Assembly: GCA_030681835.1 (NCBI GenBank)
Contig: JAUXRN010000021.1
Span: 1 to 46,672, forward strand
Direction: 5' to 3'
Length of the DNA stretch: 46,672 nt
Source: Actinomycetota bacterium
Lineage (GTDB): Bacteria > Actinomycetota > Actinomycetes > S36-B12
Shown here: in pieces, positions 1-10,699 of the stretch
How positions within the stretch are numbered: the stretch's first letter is position 1
Layout of the letters: each line of letters begins with the position of its first letter
Position numbers and translations under genes: made by a program
Notes under the pieces: generated by a model
Database searches by the model: none
Seen by the model: only the letters and a program-made list of their open reading frames with translations
What the model was told of the DNA's origin: nothing

Positions 1-1
1 G

Positions 2-2625
<2,624 letters not shown>

Positions 2626-2629
<4 letters not shown>

Positions 2630-3204
2630 GCGCTGAGTCGCCGCCCGCGGGCCCCGCCGCTCGCCGGGCCACCGCCCGCCACGCCTCGGCGGTGATCGTC
2701 GCCGGGCTCATCGTCGGCCTGGTGAGCGGGGTGGCGTTGGGGGTCGTCTGGTGGCAACTGGCCCCGCGGGTGCCCTTGGTCGTCCAGCCGGGGGTGAGCT
2801 ATCCGCAGGGGTACCAGCCGGAGGGCTACCTCGCCGCCGATGCCGCCTTCGGCCTGCTCGGCCTGGTCGCCGGCATCGCCATCACGATCGGCCTGGCCAA
2901 CATGCGGCGCGACCACCTGTTCAGTGTCCTCGTGGCCGCCCTGCTCTCCGGGGCTGTTGGCACGGCCGCCATGTGGTTCGTGGGCACGCGGCTTGGATCG
3001 GTCGACATCGAGGGCTTGAGTGCGACGACGACGGCCGACCTTGTTGTCGAGGCGCCGCTGCGCGTGTCCATGCCGAGCATGTTCCTCATGTGGGCGCTGG
3101 CCTCGGCCGTCGTCGTCACGGTCCTGGCCCTCGGGGACTGGATCGGCGAGGCCCGCACGGCCAGGCGCGCTCTACGGGCGGGCGATGGCGGCGAAGCGAC
3201 CTGA
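2626..3204 (+). CDS. Four-helix membrane protein, DUF2567-like
   Basis: A protein of 192 residues. The ATG at 2626 is chosen because it overlaps the dnaE stop (ATGA); an in-frame TTG nine bases upstream is less likely. After a basic, Ala/Pro-rich N-terminus there are about four hydrophobic segments (residues roughly 20-45, 72-92, 100-120 and 145-165). A 30-residue loop rich in Pro, Tyr and Gly (GVSYPQGYQPEGYLAAD) sits between the first two, probably outside the membrane. The pattern resembles actinobacterial DUF2567 proteins from memory; the function is unknown. Translational coupling to dnaE suggests co-expression. The 3' end overlaps the convergent gene on the other strand by 33 bp. Confidence 0.75.
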
Positions 3205-3669
3205 CGTGACGGCGAGCAGGTCCGCCGGTGCCAGCCCGATGTCGAAGCCACGGCGGCCGCCGCTGACGTAGATGGTCGCCAGCGACTCGGCCTGCCGGTC
3301 GAGGTACGTCGGCAGGGCCTTGCGCTGGCCGATGGGCGAGATCCCGCCGACGACATATCCGGTCAGCCGCTGGGCGGTGGCCGGGTCGGCGAGATCCGCC
3401 CGGCGACCGCCATGCGCCCCGGCCAGGAGCTTGAGGTCCAGGCTCCCGCTCACCGGCACGATGGCCACCACGGCAGTCCCGTCGACGGTCGCGACCAGCG
3501 TCTTGAACACGTGGCCGGCGTCCAGGCCGAGCGACGCGGCCGCCTCGAGCCCGTACGACGTGGCCCGCGGATCGTGCTCGTAGGCGTGCCCGGTGTAGTC
3601 GATCCCGGCCCGGTTCAGCGCCACCGTGGCCGGAGTGCCCCCTTCGCGCCGCCCCATCAGCCGCCCCAT
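3172..3669 (-). CDS. ybaK: YbaK/EbsC-family Cys-tRNA(Pro) deacylase
   Basis: A 165-residue protein of the YbaK/ProX editing family, which hydrolyses cysteine wrongly attached to tRNA-Pro. Family features are a TPA start region, VFKTLVATVDG with the key lysine about 60 residues in, a central VVAIVPVSGSLDLKLLA strand-helix, TGYVVGGISPIG, and a C-terminal SGGRRGFDIGLAPADL. This matches the family in length and motif order. The first ATG (3669) is used; a second in-frame ATG at 3657 is equally possible because neither has a clear Shine-Dalgarno. It lies 7 bp after the stop of the LON-domain gene, so the two probably share a transcript. Its 3' end overlaps the convergent membrane-protein gene. Confidence 0.88.
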   Translation of the reverse strand: MGRLMGRREGGTPATVALNRAGIDYTGHAYEHDPRATSYGLEAAASLGLDAGHVFKTLVATVDGTAVVAIVPVSGSLDLKLLAGAHGGRRADLADPATAQRLTGYVVGGISPIGQRKALPTYLDRQAESLATIYVSGGRRGFDIGLAPADLLAVTSGRFAAIARP

Positions 3670-3676
3670 CAGCGGG

Positions 3677-4357
3677 CTAGTTGGGCGACGGCGGGGACAG
3701 GGACTCCAGCATCGGTACCGCGCCCAGGGCCGCGATGAGCCCCGTCTCGCGCACGAGCAGGGCGCGGGCCTGGACCAGGCGCGATGCCGTCGAGGCTGCC
3801 GCCAGGAGGGACTGACGCTCGTCCGGGGCGATCACTAGGGCCGCGGTCACCAGGTAGCTGAGCACGGTCGGGTCGTCGGGCAGGTCCTCGGCCGAGCCCG
3901 GGTCGATGGCTGCCTCGTCGACGACCTGGCCGCTCAGGGCGATCCGGTAGGCAAGGAACGCGCGTGCCACATGGCCGGCCAGGGGGAGGTCTCCGGCATC
4001 CTCGACGTCGGGCAGGAACTCGACCTCTCCGCGGACAAGCGGCTCGGCGAGGTCGATCGAGGCGATGCTGAACCTGCGGCCTCCCGTGGTGACGATGTCG
4101 AAGCGACCGTCGTCCAGCCGCTCGGCCTGCCGCACGATCGCCGTCGTGCCCACCGGGAAGAGGGCGTCTCGACCATCGACCTCGACCGTGCGGCCCTCGC
4201 GCACCGCCACGACCCCGAACTCCCGCGCGTCCTGGTCAGGGACAGCGAGCAACTCCTCGACCAACGCCCGGTACCGGGGCTCGAAGATGTGCAGGGGCAG
4301 GACCAACCCGGGCACCAGCACCACGTTGAGCGGAAACAGCGGCAGCGTGGTGGGCAC
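3677..4357 (-). CDS. LON-substrate-binding-domain (PUA-like) protein
   Basis: A 226-residue stand-alone protein homologous to the N-terminal substrate-binding domain of Lon protease, without AAA+ or protease domains. Hallmarks are the start TLPLFPLNVVLVPGLVLPLH, then IFEPRYRALV, EFGVVAVREG and GTTAIVRQAERLDDGRFDIV. A helical C-terminal half follows. The GTG at 4357 is chosen because the family starts two or three residues before LPLFPL, and because a -10 hexamer on the same strand ends about 11 bases upstream. Longer in-frame extensions run antisense through hisD and are rejected. The role of these single-domain proteins is not firmly known. It is divergent from hisD with only 22 bp between start codons. 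Confidence 0.85.
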   Translation of the reverse strand: MPTTLPLFPLNVVLVPGLVLPLHIFEPRYRALVEELLAVPDQDAREFGVVAVREGRTVEVDGRDALFPVGTTAIVRQAERLDDGRFDIVTTGGRRFSIASIDLAEPLVRGEVEFLPDVEDAGDLPLAGHVARAFLAYRIALSGQVVDEAAIDPGSAEDLPDDPTVLSYLVTAALVIAPDERQSLLAAASTASRLVQARALLVRETGLIAALGAVPMLESLSPPSPN

Positions 4358-4367
4358 GGTGGCAGCG

Positions 4368-4374
4368 TAAAGTA
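4368..4374. promoter_or_regulatory. Overlapping divergent -10 elements for hisD and the LON-domain gene
   Basis: On the plus strand TAAAGT (4368-4373) ends 6 nt before the hisD GTG at 4380. On the minus strand TACTTT (4374-4369) ends 11 nt before the GTG at 4357. Both are TANNNT-type -10 hexamers lying on top of each other within the quasi-palindrome GTAAAGTA. hisD should be leaderless and the LON-domain mRNA would have a leader of about 5 nt. No -35 is evident in either direction. Confidence 0.6.
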
Positions 4375-4379
4375 GGGCC

Positions 4380-5693
4380 GTGATCCGGCGCATCGACCTC
4401 CGCGGCACGACCATCGATCCGCGCACCGCCCTGCCCCGTGCGGCCATGGACGTGGCCGATGCAGGCGAGCGGATCCGGCCGATTCTGGCCGATGTCCGCT
4501 CACGCGGCGCCGATGCAGTCCTGGACTGGTCGGAGCGGCTCGACGGGGTTCGGCCCCCCTCGCTCCGGGTCCCGGTCGAGTTGCTCGCCCGAGCGCTCGA
4601 CGCACTGGACCCAGCGGTCCGAGCTGCGCTGGCCGAGTCGATCCGGCGCGCACGAATGGTGCACGTCGACCAGAGGCGCGTCGACGTCGCCACGGTCGTC
4701 GTTCCGGGGGGCACCGTGACGGAGCGGTGGCTGCCGGTGGACCGGGTCGGCCTGTACGTGCCCGGAGGACGTGCCGTGTACCCGAGCAGCGTCGTGATGA
4801 ATGTCGTGCCGGCACAGGTCGCGGGGGTTGCGTCCATCGCGGTCGTATCGCCTCCCCAGCGCGACTTCGACGGCTGGCCGCATCCCACGATCCTGGCCGC
4901 CTGCGCCTTGCTCGGCGTCGACGAGGTCTACGCAGTCGGGGGCGCTCAGGCCGTCGCGATGCTCGCATACGGGGTGGACCTGGTCGACGGCGACCGCTGC
5001 GCGCCCGTTGACCTCGTCACGGGGCCCGGGAACATCTACGTGACCGCCGCCAAACGTGCCCTCCAGGGCGTCATCGGCATCGACTCAGAGGCGGGGCCCA
5101 CCGAGGTCGCCGTCCTCGCGGACGACACGGCAAACCCGGTGCACGTGGCGGCCGACCTGATCAGCCAGGCCGAGCACGACGTCCTGGCCGCGGCCGTTCT
5201 CGTCACGGATTCCCTGTGGCTGGCAGACGCCGTCGTGGCCGAGCTCGCCGCGCAGGTGGCGGCGACCAAGCACGCGGAGCGGATCACGGAGGCCCTTGCT
5301 GGCTCGCAGAGCGCGATCGTGCTGGTCGACGACCTGGAGGACGGCCTGCGCGTGGTCAACGCCTACGCCGCGGAGCACCTGGAGATCCACACCCGCGAGG
5401 CCCGCGAGGTCGCCATGCGGGTGCGCAATGCGGGCGCCATCTTCGTCGGCACCTGGTCGCCCGTGTCGTTGGGCGACTATGCGGCCGGCTCGAACCACGT
5501 GCTCCCCACAGCGGGCGCGGCCCGGCACTCCTCGGGCCTGTCGGTGCAGTCCTTCCTGCGGGGCATCCATGTCGTGGAGTACGACGAGGGGGCTTTGCGC
5601 GACGTTGCCACGCACGTGATCGCGCTGGCGCACGCCGAGGACCTGCCCGGTCACGGCGACGCGATCAGCGTGCGGGTGGATCCCGGTCGCTGA
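4380..5693 (+). CDS. hisD: Histidinol dehydrogenase
   Basis: A 437-residue enzyme catalysing the last two steps of histidine synthesis, histidinol to histidine with two NAD+. Family signatures are [55 protein letters not shown], the catalytic/zinc segment [18 protein letters not shown], and GAIFVG followed by [13 protein letters not shown]. The length is normal for the family. The start is GTG 4380 with no Shine-Dalgarno and a TAAAGT -10 six bases upstream, so the mRNA is probably leaderless. It is first in a run of his genes; the next gene starts one base after its stop. Confidence 0.98.
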   Translation: MIRRIDLRGTTIDPRTALPRAAMDVADAGERIRPILADVRSRGADAVLDWSERLDGVRPPSLRVPVELLARALDALDPAVRAALAESIRRARMVHVDQRRVDVATVVVPGGTVTERWLPVDRVGLYVPGGRAVYPSSVVMNVVPAQVAGVASIAVVSPPQRDFDGWPHPTILAACALLGVDEVYAVGGAQAVAMLAYGVDLVDGDRCAPVDLVTGPGNIYVTAAKRALQGVIGIDSEAGPTEVAVLADDTANPVHVAADLISQAEHDVLAAAVLVTDSLWLADAVVAELAAQVAATKHAERITEALAGSQSAIVLVDDLEDGLRVVNAYAAEHLEIHTREAREVAMRVRNAGAIFVGTWSPVSLGDYAAGSNHVLPTAGAARHSSGLSVQSFLRGIHVVEYDEGALRDVATHVIALAHAEDLPGHGDAISVRVDPGR

Positions 5694-5694
5694 C

Positions 5695-6795
5695 ATGGAC
5701 TTCACTCCTCCCGTCCGGGCAGACCTGGTCGGGGTCGCCTCGTACGGCGCTCCGCAACTCGACGTCGCCGCCCGGCTCAACGTCAACGAGAACCCCTTCC
5801 CCCTGCCGGATGCCGTCGTGCACGCCATGTCCGAGGCCGTGGCAGCAGTCGCCCCCGGCCTCAATCGGTACCCCGACCGCGAGGCGGTGGCGTTGCGGCA
5901 GGCGCTGGCGGACTACCTCGACCAGGAGTCCGGGGTCCGTGTCGGCGTCGATCAGGTGTGGGCGGCCAACGGGTCCAATGAGGTCATGCACCACCTCTTC
6001 CTCGCCTTCGGGGGACCCGGGCGGCTGGCCGTGTCCTTCGACCCGACGTACTCGATGTACCCGGAATACGCGCGCGACACGTTCACGGAGTACGCGTCCT
6101 TCGCCCGGCGCCCCGATCACACGGTCGACGTCGCGCAGGCCCGATCGGTGATTGCCGAGCGGCGGCCCTCGCTCGTGCTGCTGACCTCGCCCAACAACCC
6201 GACCGGCACGTCCCTGCCGATCGTGCACGTGAGGTCAATCGCGGAGGCAGCGCTGGAATCCGGTGCGATGGTGATCGTCGACGAGGCTTACGCGGAGTTC
6301 CGCAGGGCGGGCGTACCCAGCGCGCTCGAGTTGCTCGGCGAGCTGCCCAACCTCGTGGTGACGCGCACGATGAGCAAGGCGTTCGCGATGGCGGGAGCCC
6401 GGCTCGGCTACGCGGCGGCCGCGGACCCGCGCGTCGTCGAGGCACTGCGTGTCGTGCGGCTGCCCTACCACCTGTCGGCCGTCACGCAGGCAGTGGCGAT
6501 CGCGGCCCTGGCCCACGCAGGCGTCCTCCAGGCGCAGGTGGCCCTGCTGCGGTCCGAGCGTGACGCACTGGCCGAATGGCTGCGGCAGAAGGGATTCTCG
6601 GTGGCTCCCAGCGACGCGAACTTCATCCTGTTCGGGCAGTTCGACGACCGGCATGCCCTGTGGCAGCACCTGCTTGACGACGGCGTCCTGATCCGCGAGA
6701 CGGGGCCAGCGGGGTGGCTCCGCGTCAGCGTCGGCACGCCGGCGGAGAACGCTATGTTTAGGGACGCGCTCGCCAAGGCAATGGCACGCGTGTAG
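5695..6795 (+). CDS. hisC: Histidinol-phosphate aminotransferase
   Basis: A 366-residue PLP-dependent class I/II aminotransferase converting imidazole-acetol phosphate and glutamate to histidinol phosphate. Recognisable parts are LNVNENPFPLP near the N-terminus, the cofactor region ANGSNEVMHHLF, LTSPNNPTGT, VIVDEAYAEF and the PLP-lysine motif TMSKAFAMAGARLGY. The C-terminal RVSVGTPAEN segment binds phosphate. The ATG start is one base beyond the hisD stop, implying translational coupling. Some actinobacterial HisC enzymes also accept aromatic substrates; that cannot be judged here. Confidence 0.96.
   Translation: MDFTPPVRADLVGVASYGAPQLDVAARLNVNENPFPLPDAVVHAMSEAVAAVAPGLNRYPDREAVALRQALADYLDQESGVRVGVDQVWAANGSNEVMHHLFLAFGGPGRLAVSFDPTYSMYPEYARDTFTEYASFARRPDHTVDVAQARSVIAERRPSLVLLTSPNNPTGTSLPIVHVRSIAEAALESGAMVIVDEAYAEFRRAGVPSALELLGELPNLVVTRTMSKAFAMAGARLGYAAAADPRVVEALRVVRLPYHLSAVTQAVAIAALAHAGVLQAQVALLRSERDALAEWLRQKGFSVAPSDANFILFGQFDDRHALWQHLLDDGVLIRETGPAGWLRVSVGTPAENAMFRDALAKAMARV
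6753..6758 (+). promoter_or_regulatory. Possible internal -10 upstream of hisB
   Basis: TATGTT lies in an unusually AT-rich spot near the 3' end of hisC, where hisC uses the locally rare codons TTT and AGG. A transcript from here would start about 48 nt before hisB. No -35 is evident, so this is a weak call. Confidence 0.3.
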
Positions 6796-6812
6796 TCGGC
6801 GGAGGGACGCTC

Positions 6813-7409
6813 ATGGCGCGCACGGCGCGGATCGAACGCACGACCAAGGAGAGCAGCGTCCTGGTCGAGCTCGACCTCGACGGATCGGGCGCGAGCACCA
6901 TCGAGACGGGAGTGCCGTTCTTCGACCACATGCTCGCGCAGCTCGCCAAGCACGGCGGGCTCGACCTCACGGTCAGCACGCAGGGCGACCTGCACGTCGA
7001 CGCCCACCACACCGTCGAGGACACCGCGCTTGCGGTCGGCCAGGCGATCAACGATGCGCTCGGCGGTCGTGCTGGCCTGCGCCGGTACGGCGACGCGTTG
7101 GTGCCGCTCGACGAGTGCCTGGTGCAGTCCGCCGTTGACCTGTCGGGGCGCCCGTACCTGGTCCACGAGGAGCCGGAACTGGTGGAGCTGATCGGCACGT
7201 ACGACACCACGCTCACGCGTCATATCTGGGAGTCGATCGTCGCGACCTCGCAGATCACGCTGCACGTGCGCGTGCTGTCGGGCCGCAACGCGCACCACGT
7301 CGTGGAGGCCCAGTTCAAGTCGGTTGCCCGGGCGCTGCGTGAGGCCGTCGCCCTCGATCCCCGCGTCGTCGGCGTCCCGTCGACCAAGGGGACTCTCACC
7401 GGGGCCTGA
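6813..7409 (+). CDS. hisB: Imidazoleglycerol-phosphate dehydratase
   Basis: A 198-residue monofunctional IGP dehydratase (no phosphatase domain) for histidine synthesis. Both metal-binding motifs of the family are present: [18 protein letters not shown] in the first half and [19 protein letters not shown] in the second. The N-terminal [17 protein letters not shown] is also typical. The ATG is preceded by GGAGGG with a 6-nt spacer, one of the better Shine-Dalgarno sites in the window. It lies 17 bp after hisC. Confidence 0.97.
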   Translation: MARTARIERTTKESSVLVELDLDGSGASTIETGVPFFDHMLAQLAKHGGLDLTVSTQGDLHVDAHHTVEDTALAVGQAINDALGGRAGLRRYGDALVPLDECLVQSAVDLSGRPYLVHEEPELVELIGTYDTTLTRHIWESIVATSQITLHVRVLSGRNAHHVVEAQFKSVARALREAVALDPRVVGVPSTKGTLTGA

Positions 7410-7416
7410 TCGATCC

Positions 7417-8055
7417 ATGACCCGCCCCGGTGTCGTCGTGCTCGACTACGGGTCGGGCAACCTCCGCTCTGCGCAGCGCGCACTGGAACGGGTGGGTGCC
7501 GACGTCGTCGTCACGAGCGACGTCGACGCGGCCCTGTCGGCCGATGGCCTTGTCGTGCCCGGTGTAGGCGCCTTCGCAGCGTGCATGGAGGGGATCCGTT
7601 CGGTGCGGGGCGACAGCCTCGTCGACCGGCGCCTCGCGGGCGGACGCCCCGTACTGGGGATCTGCGTGGGGATGCAGATCCTCTTCGAGAGTGGTGTCGA
7701 GCACGGGCTGGCGACCGAGGGCCTCGGCGAGTGGCCTGGCGTGGTGCAGGAACTGAGGGCGGGCGTCCTTCCGCATATCGGCTGGAACACGGTCCGCCCA
7801 CCGGAGGGCTCGGCCCTGTTCGCTGGGGTCGAGGACGAGCGCTTCTACTTCGTCCACTCCTACGCCGTGACCTCATGGCAACTGGCAGCCACGGATCCGC
7901 GCATCCCGGCACCCGGGGTGACCTGGTGCCATCACGGCGAGGACTTCGTGGCCGCGGTCGAGAACGGCCCGCTCTGCGCGACGCAGTTCCATCCCGAGAA
8001 GTCCGGCGACGCCGGTGCCGCGCTGCTGCGCAACTGGGTGTCCTCCCTGGGTTGA
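7417..8055 (+). CDS. hisH: Imidazole glycerol phosphate synthase, glutaminase subunit
   Basis: A 212-residue class I glutamine amidotransferase that feeds ammonia to HisF. The nucleophile motif is [13 protein letters not shown], and the His/Glu of the triad lie in [11 protein letters not shown] near the C-terminus. The N-terminus [13 protein letters not shown] is typical. The ATG at 7417 gives the standard length; longer in-frame extensions overlap hisB and are rejected. The gap after hisB is only 7 bp. Confidence 0.96.
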   Translation: MTRPGVVVLDYGSGNLRSAQRALERVGADVVVTSDVDAALSADGLVVPGVGAFAACMEGIRSVRGDSLVDRRLAGGRPVLGICVGMQILFESGVEHGLATEGLGEWPGVVQELRAGVLPHIGWNTVRPPEGSALFAGVEDERFYFVHSYAVTSWQLAATDPRIPAPGVTWCHHGEDFVAAVENGPLCATQFHPEKSGDAGAALLRNWVSSLG

Positions 8056-8097
8056 TCGCCGGGTTGAACGGTAGGCGGGCTCCCGGTGCGCGCTCAG

Positions 8098-8103
8098 TAG
8101 GCT
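8098..8103 (+). promoter_or_regulatory. -10 element of a leaderless priA/hisA transcript
   Basis: TAGGCT fits TANNNT and ends 6 nt before the GTG at 8110, in the 54-bp gap after hisH. There is no Shine-Dalgarno before this GTG, so the transcript probably starts at or beside the start codon. It would separate priA-hisF from hisDCBH as a second transcription unit. Confidence 0.6.
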
Positions 8104-8109
8104 GGGTTG

Positions 8110-8883
8110 GTGACCGCGCGAACCCTCGTCCTGCTGCCCGCCGTCGACGTGTCCGAGGGCAAGGCCGTGCGCCTCGTCCAGGGCAAGGAGGGCACCGAGA
8201 AGGAGTACGGGTCCCCGCTGGACGCGGCCCACGCCTGGGTCAATCAGGGCGCGGAGTGGATCCACCTGGTGGACCTCGATGCCGCGTTCGGCAAGGGAAG
8301 CAACGCCGGCCTGCTTCAGGAGGTCGTCCGCGAGGTCCGCGGACGCGTCCATGTCGAGCTGTCCGGTGGCATCCGTGACGACGAGTCCCTGGAACGTGCG
8401 CTCGCCACGGGGTGCGAGCGAGTCAACCTCGGCACGGCGGCGATGGAGAACCCGGAGTGGACCGCGCAGGCCATTGCCAAGCACGGAGAGCGGATCGCGG
8501 TGGGCCTGGACGTTCGCGGGACGACCCTGGCCGCCCGTGGCTGGACGAAGGACGGCGGGGACCTGTGGGAGGCCATCGGCCGGCTCGATGCCGCCGGGTG
8601 CGCGCGCTACGTGGTCACCGACGTCACCAAGGACGGGATGATGCACGGGCCGAACTTCCACCTGCTCAAGCAGGTCTGCGAGTCGACTGACCGCCCGGTG
8701 ATCGCCTCGGGCGGCATCTCCAGGCTGGAGGACCTGCACAAGCTGGCCGACATGGTGCACCTGGGCATTGAGGGCGCCATCGTCGGCAAGGCTCTCTACG
8801 AGGGGGCGTTCACCCTCCCCGAGGCGCTCGCGGCGGTCGAGCCGCGCTTTGACCCCTACGAGTGGGGACCCGCGCGCCCGTGA
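8110..8883 (+). CDS. priA: Bifunctional phosphoribosyl isomerase A (HisA/TrpF)
   Basis: A 257-residue (beta/alpha)8 barrel isomerase for the ProFAR step of histidine synthesis and, in actinobacteria, also for PRA in tryptophan synthesis. The N-terminal [18 protein letters not shown] carries the first catalytic Asp. [15 protein letters not shown], the phosphate-binding [10 protein letters not shown] and [13 protein letters not shown] (second Asp, near residue 175) follow. [12 protein letters not shown] matches the segment that distinguishes dual-specificity PriA from ordinary HisA. GTG 8110 fits the leaderless promoter; an in-frame TTG at 8107 is an alternative. The dual role is inferred from this motif and from the lack of trpF beside the trp genes. 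Confidence 0.93.
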   Translation: MTARTLVLLPAVDVSEGKAVRLVQGKEGTEKEYGSPLDAAHAWVNQGAEWIHLVDLDAAFGKGSNAGLLQEVVREVRGRVHVELSGGIRDDESLERALATGCERVNLGTAAMENPEWTAQAIAKHGERIAVGLDVRGTTLAARGWTKDGGDLWEAIGRLDAAGCARYVVTDVTKDGMMHGPNFHLLKQVCESTDRPVIASGGISRLEDLHKLADMVHLGIEGAIVGKALYEGAFTLPEALAAVEPRFDPYEWGPARP

Positions 8884-9650
8884 CGGTGTCCGTGCGCGTC
8901 ATCCCGTGCCTGGACGTCGACAACGGCCGGGTCGTCAAGGGAGTGAACTTCGTCGACCTGCGTGACGCGGGTGATCCCGTCGAGCTTGCCGCGGCGTACG
9001 ACCTGGCCGGAGCCGACGAACTCGTGTTCCTCGACATCACCGCTTCCAGCGGGGACCGCGAGACCACGTACGACGTCGTCCGCCGGACGGCCGAGTCGGT
9101 CTTCATCCCGCTGACCGTGGGCGGGGGAGTGCGCGAGCCGGATGACTTCGACCGGCTCCTGCGTGCCGGTGCCGACAAGGTCAGCGTCAACACGGCGGCG
9201 CTGGCCCGTCCTGCCCTGCTGCAGGAGGCGGCCGGGCGCTTCGGGGCGCAGTGCGTCGTGCTCAGCGTCGATGCCCGGCGTTGCCCGCCAGGGGTGCAGA
9301 CGGACAGCGGCTTCGAGGTGACCACCCATGGTGGTCGCCGCGGCACGGGCGTCGACGCGGTCGGGTGGGCGGTCGAGGGCGCCAGGCTCGGCGCCGGGGA
9401 GATCCTGCTCAACTCGATGGATGCCGACGGGACCGAGAGGGGCTATGACGTGGAGCTGATCTCGCGGGTGCGCGCGATGGTGACCGTCCCGATCATCGCG
9501 AGCGGGGGTGCCGGCCGACTCGACGACTTCGTCCCCGCGGTCCGGGCCGGCGCCGATGCGGTGCTCGCGGCCAGCGTCTTCCACTTCGGCCGGCTGACGA
9601 TCGGCGAGGTCAAGGCGGCCCTGGCTGCGGCCGACCTCCCCGTGCGCTGA
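8880..9650 (+). CDS. hisF: Imidazole glycerol phosphate synthase, cyclase subunit
   Basis: A 256-residue (beta/alpha)8 barrel that, with HisH, makes imidazoleglycerol phosphate and AICAR. The N-terminal [19 protein letters not shown] carries the first catalytic Asp and the second is in VVLSVDARR. Phosphate-binding loops are seen in [11 protein letters not shown] and [12 protein letters not shown]. The GTG at 8880 overlaps the priA stop (GTGA) and gives the family-standard start; a GTG upstream in frame would add six residues. It is followed by a palindromic repeat that may end the transcript. Confidence 0.97.
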   Translation: MTVSVRVIPCLDVDNGRVVKGVNFVDLRDAGDPVELAAAYDLAGADELVFLDITASSGDRETTYDVVRRTAESVFIPLTVGGGVREPDDFDRLLRAGADKVSVNTAALARPALLQEAAGRFGAQCVVLSVDARRCPPGVQTDSGFEVTTHGGRRGTGVDAVGWAVEGARLGAGEILLNSMDADGTERGYDVELISRVRAMVTVPIIASGGAGRLDDFVPAVRAGADAVLAASVFHFGRLTIGEVKAALAAADLPVR

Positions 9651-9653
9651 CGC

Positions 9654-9726
9654 CACCCCCTTCGCCGACCTTGAGGTTGGCGCGCCAAATCGCGCGAGAA
9701 ACCCACGCCAACCTCAAGGTCGGCGG
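9654..9726. repeat. 73-bp palindromic repeat, copy 1 (perfect 20-bp stem)
   Basis: The element contains CGCCGACCTTGAGGTTGGCG at 9663-9682 and its exact reverse complement at 9706-9725, separated by 23 nt. A second copy with four substitutions lies at 10126-10198. It sits between the 3' ends of hisF and the convergent glyoxalase-fold gene, so one likely role is a bidirectional terminator. No T-tract follows. Each arm is also a small quasi-palindrome by itself. It resembles REP/BIME-type intergenic repeats in organisation. I cannot name the family. Confidence 0.85.
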
Positions 9727-9727
9727 C

Positions 9728-10105
9728 TCAGGGCAGGGGCTGGAGGAACTCCAGGCGGTTGCCGAACGGGTCGTCGGCATAGCAGCGGCGATGACCCGGG
9801 AAGTCCTCATCCCAGCTGACCGGGACGCCGCCGGCGGCCAAGCGCGCGACCACGGCGGCCAGGTCCGTGACGAGGATGCCCGGATGTGCCTTTCGGGCCG
9901 GGGCAAAGCCCGGCTCGACTCCCAGATGGACCTCGAGCCCGCCACCGCGGAACCAGCACCCGCCGCGCGCGGCCAGGACAGGGGGCTTGTCCACTTCCGC
10001 CATCCCGAGCAGCCCGCCCCAGAAGCGTCGGCAGGCGTCCTCGCCGCCGGGTGGGATGGCCAGTTGCACGTGGTGGAGCCCGGCAAGCAGGCTGGGGTCG
10101 GTCAC
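9728..10105 (-). CDS. Glyoxalase/bleomycin-resistance (VOC) fold protein
   Basis: A 125-residue single vicinal-oxygen-chelate domain. It starts with [24 protein letters not shown], with the candidate metal-binding His in [13 protein letters not shown] and a C-terminal [14 protein letters not shown] follow, with the family Glu. The substrate cannot be told from sequence. The GTG at 10105 is chosen because an AGGA motif lies 8 nt upstream; a GTG two codons earlier is possible. It runs opposite to the his genes it separates and is bracketed by two copies of a 73-bp repeat, which suggests insertion between hisF and hisI. It is not a known his enzyme. Confidence 0.82.
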   Translation of the reverse strand: MTDPSLLAGLHHVQLAIPPGGEDACRRFWGGLLGMAEVDKPPVLAARGGCWFRGGGLEVHLGVEPGFAPARKAHPGILVTDLAAVVARLAAGGVPVSWDEDFPGHRRCYADDPFGNRLEFLQPLP

Positions 10106-10125
10106 CTGCACGATCCTGCCGCACG

Positions 10126-10198
10126 CACCCCCTTCGCCGACGTTGAGGTTGGCGCGGCAAATCGCGTGAGAAACCCACGCCAACGTCAAGGTCGGCGG
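10126..10198. repeat. 73-bp palindromic repeat, copy 2 (imperfect stem)
   Basis: Direct-orientation copy of the element at 9654-9726, identical except at four positions. The arms lie at 10135-10154 and 10178-10197. The same C-to-G change has occurred at position 8 of each arm, which leaves two mismatches in the long stem. It lies upstream of the glyoxalase-fold gene and of hisI, in the 144-bp gap between their divergent starts, where nothing else but the hisI promoter is evident. Confidence 0.85.
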
Positions 10199-10237
10199 AA
10201 GGGGGATGGGTGGCGTCGACGGTTCTGCCGGTATCGG

Positions 10238-10243
10238 CAGAAT
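10238..10243 (+). promoter_or_regulatory. -10-like hexamer for leaderless hisI
   Basis: CAGAAT, one base from the TANNNT pattern, ends 6 nt before the ATG at 10250. No Shine-Dalgarno precedes this ATG. The spacing equals that at other predicted leaderless starts in the window. Confidence 0.45.
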
Positions 10244-10249
10244 GGGCCC

Positions 10250-10699
10250 ATGCCCGCTCAGGACGCGACCGTCGCCCCGACCGTCGCCCCGACCGACGAC
10301 GCGACCGACGCCCCGACCGACGCCGCGACCGACGCCGCGACCTCCGACGCTGACGTGGACCTGCTTGTTGCGCGGACCCGGTTCGGCGCCGACGGCCTCG
10401 TTCCCGCGATCGCGCAGCAGTGGGACACCCGCGAGGTCCTCATGCTGGCGTGGATGGACGAGGCCGCGCTCCGCGAGACGCTGACGACCGGCCGCGGCGT
10501 CTACTACTCGCGCAGCCGCGGTGGCCGGTGGGCCAAGGGCGACACGTCCGGGCATGTCCAGGCGGTCCGCGAGGTACGGCTGGACTGCGACGGCGACACC
10601 GTGCTGCTGCTCGTCGAGCAGGCCGGCGGCGCCTGCCACACCGGCGACCGCACCTGCTTCGACGCCGACCGCACGGTCGTGTCCGGCGGTCAGGAGTGA
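10250..10699 (+). CDS. hisI: Phosphoribosyl-AMP cyclohydrolase with repeat-coded N-terminal tail
   Basis: A 149-residue enzyme hydrolysing phosphoribosyl-AMP in histidine synthesis, monofunctional (no HisE domain). The catalytic core is clear from about residue 40: [36 protein letters not shown], then the zinc cysteines in [17 protein letters not shown]. Residues 4-30 are a low-complexity Ala/Thr/Asp/Pro tail coded by about six copies of a 12-bp repeat, absent from typical HisI. If the tail is not translated, a later start would be needed, but no good ATG/GTG exists close to the core. The trpE start overlaps its stop. Confidence 0.94.
   Translation: MPAQDATVAPTVAPTDDATDAPTDAATDAATSDADVDLLVARTRFGADGLVPAIAQQWDTREVLMLAWMDEAALRETLTTGRGVYYSRSRGGRWAKGDTSGHVQAVREVRLDCDGDTVLLLVEQAGGACHTGDRTCFDADRTVVSGGQE
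10265..10336 (+). repeat. 12-bp tandem repeat in the 5' end of hisI
   Basis: About six consecutive 12-bp units of the form GMCSCGACCGWC, for example GCCCCGACCGAC, encode D/A-A/P-T-D/V-A/P-T style residues in the HisI N-terminus. Units differ at one to three positions. It is in frame (12 = 4 codons), so unit gain or loss would change tail length without a frameshift. Confidence 0.8.

Noticed and set aside
9654-10198. Insertion sequence or transposon with its own transposase
   Set aside because: The only gene between the repeats encodes a VOC-fold protein; there is no transposase and no terminal duplication is evident.
10265-10336. CRISPR-like array
   Set aside because: Repeats are 12 bp, contiguous and in frame within hisI, with no spacers.
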